In this document: in pieces, positions 8,748-9,926 of the stretch
How the letters are laid out: each line of letters begins with the position of its first letter
Numbering within the stretch: position 1 is the first letter of the stretch
Assembly: GCA_036389715.1 (NCBI GenBank)
Contig: DASVWH010000191.1
Location: forward strand, 1-9,926
Origin: DASVWH01 sp036389715
Lineage (GTDB): Bacteria > Acidobacteriota > Blastocatellia > Pyrinomonadales > Pyrinomonadaceae
DNA length: 9,926 nt
Reading direction: 5' to 3'
Notes under the pieces: generated by a model
Databases searched by the model: none
Told to the model about the DNA's origin: nothing
The model's input: the letters and a program-made list of their open reading frames with translations, nothing else
Program-made: the position numbers and the translations under genes

Positions 8748-9926
8748 CTATTCGACGATATCCGTCACCGTCCCCGCTCCCACCGTCCGCCCACCTTCCC
8801 TGATCGCAAACCTCAACCCCTTCTCCATCGCTATCGGCGCGATCAACTCTATCTCCATCGCCACATTATCGCCTGGCATCACCATCTCCACGCCTTCGGG
8901 CAAATGCGCCACCCCCGTCACATCCGTCGTCCGAAAGTAGAACTGCGGCCTATAGCCTGTGAAAAACGGCGTGTGTCTTCCGCCCTCTTCCTTCGTCAAC
9001 ACATACGCCTCCGCTTTGAACTTCGTGTGCGGCGTGATTGACCCCGGCTTCGAGATTACCTGCCCTCGCTCGATGTCCTTTCGCTCCACGCCTCTAAGCA
9101 ACAGTCCCACATTATCGCCCGCCACGCCTTCGTCCAACAGCTTCTTGAACATCTCCACTCCGGTCACGACCGTGTTTCTCGTCGGCCTGATCCCCACTAT
9201 CTCCACCGTCTCGTTGACTTTGACTCTGCCTCTCTCCACCCTTCCGGTCGCCACCGTCCCTCGCCCCTGAATCGTGAAGATGTCTTCAACCGGCATCAGA
9301 AACGGCTTCTCGATATCTCTTTCCGGCGTCGGAATGAAAGAATCCACGGCAGCCATCAGCTCTTCGACTGTCTTCTCCCACTTCTCATCGCCTTCCAGGG
9401 CGCGCAAAGCAGAGCCGCGAATGACCGGAATATCATCGCCGGGAAACTCATAAGCGGAGAGCAGCTCTCGGACTTCCAACTCAACTAGTTCCAAAAGCTC
9501 TTCGTCGTCAACGGCATCGGACTTGTTCATGAAGACGACCATGGCGGGCACGCCGACCTGGCGAGCCAGCAGGATGTGCTCACGGGTCTGTGGCATGGGC
9601 CCGTCGGTAGCGGCCACGACCAGGATAGCGCCGTCCATCTGTGCAGCGCCTGTAATCATGTTCTTGACATAATCGGCGTGGCCGGGGCAATCGACGTGAG
9701 CATAGTGACGATTGGGAGTCTCATACTCGACGTGAGCGGTGGCGATGGTGATGCCACGAGCCTTCTCCTCGGGGGCCTTATCGATCTGGTCGAAAGGAGT
9801 GAAGGAGACGTTGGGGTTATGTTTGGCCAGGACTTTGGTGATGGCGGCCGTCAAAGTGGTCTTGCCGTGGTCGACGTGGCCGATGGTCCCGATATTGACG
9901 TGTGGCTTGCTGCGGTCAAACTTTGC
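8748..9926 (-). CDS. tuf: Elongation factor Tu (5' end just off the window)
   Basis: The GTPase that carries aminoacyl-tRNA to the ribosomal A site. There are 392 codons in the window, beginning AKFDRSKPHVNIGTIGHVDH, so only the start codon and perhaps up to three further residues are missing. Counting from the first residue seen, the G motifs are G1 GHVDHGKT (16-23), G2 RGITI (57-61), G3 DCPGH (79-83, with the catalytic His), G4 NKSD (134-137) and G5 SAL (172-174). Domains II and III follow, including GRGTVATGRVERG and the C-terminal GGRTVGAGTVTDI. Codon usage is split: Arg codons up to residue 175 are CGC/CGT plus one CGA, whereas from residue 203 they are AGA, AGG, CGA or CGG only. rpmG follows after 91 bp with no terminator visible between them. 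Confidence 0.98.
   Translation of the reverse strand, partial: AKFDRSKPHVNIGTIGHVDHGKTTLTAAITKVLAKHNPNVSFTPFDQIDKAPEEKARGITIATAHVEYETPNRHYAHVDCPGHADYVKNMITGAAQMDGAILVVAATDGPMPQTREHILLARQVGVPAMVVFMNKSDAVDDEELLELVELEVRELLSAYEFPGDDIPVIRGSALRALEGDEKWEKTVEELMAAVDSFIPTPERDIEKPFLMPVEDIFTIQGRGTVATGRVERGRVKVNETVEIVGIRPTRNTVVTGVEMFKKLLDEGVAGDNVGLLLRGVERKDIERGQVISKPGSITPHTKFKAEAYVLTKEEGGRHTPFFTGYRPQFYFRTTDVTGVAHLPEGVEMVMPGDNVAMEIELIAPIAMEKGLRFAIREGGRTVGAGTVTDIVE

Overview
The window is a stretch of bacterial core translation/transcription genes, all read from the minus strand. In transcription order it holds tuf (start just outside the window), rpmG, tRNA-Trp(CCA), secE, nusG, rplK, rplA, rplJ, rplL and rpoB (its last few codons lie off the left edge). 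No convincing gene was found on the plus strand. Several long plus-strand open frames exist, but they are antisense shadows of rpoB.

The DNA is GC-rich and Arg codons are mostly CGC. RpoB carries a cysteine-rich double zinc-ribbon insertion near its N-terminus, which I recall from Acidobacteriota RpoB proteins. The order tuf-rpmG-trnW-secE-nusG-rplKAJL-rpoB also fits that phylum. My best placement is Acidobacteriota, possibly Blastocatellia or a relative. This rests on recollection of family sequences, not on a search.

Layout from right to left (transcription direction): tuf (8748-9926); a 91-bp gap; rpmG (8504-8656); a 121-bp gap with a GC palindrome and a short tandem repeat; tRNA-Trp (8310-8382); secE (7875-8282); nusG (7295-7855); an 85-bp gap almost filled by a perfect 26-bp inverted repeat; rplK (6784-7209); a 167-bp gap with two inverted repeats; rplA (5921-6616); a 23-bp gap; rplJ (5361-5897); an unusually long 244-bp structured gap; rplL (4727-5116); a 385-bp gap with a strong hairpin, a T8 tract, a sigma70-like promoter and two leader hairpins; rpoB (1-4341).

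The products work together. EF-Tu delivers aminoacyl-tRNA to the ribosome, L11/L1/L10/L12 form the L1 arm and the factor-binding stalk, L33 is a small 50S protein, and SecE is part of the secretion channel. NusG couples RNA polymerase to ribosomes or Rho, and RpoB is the RNA polymerase beta subunit.

No new gene system was found. The points most worth a second look are the RpoB zinc-ribbon insertion, a sharp change in codon usage inside tuf, the perfect inverted repeat abutting the rplK start codon (which lacks a Shine-Dalgarno), and the placement of regulatory RNA structure in the rplJ-rplL and rplL-rpoB gaps.
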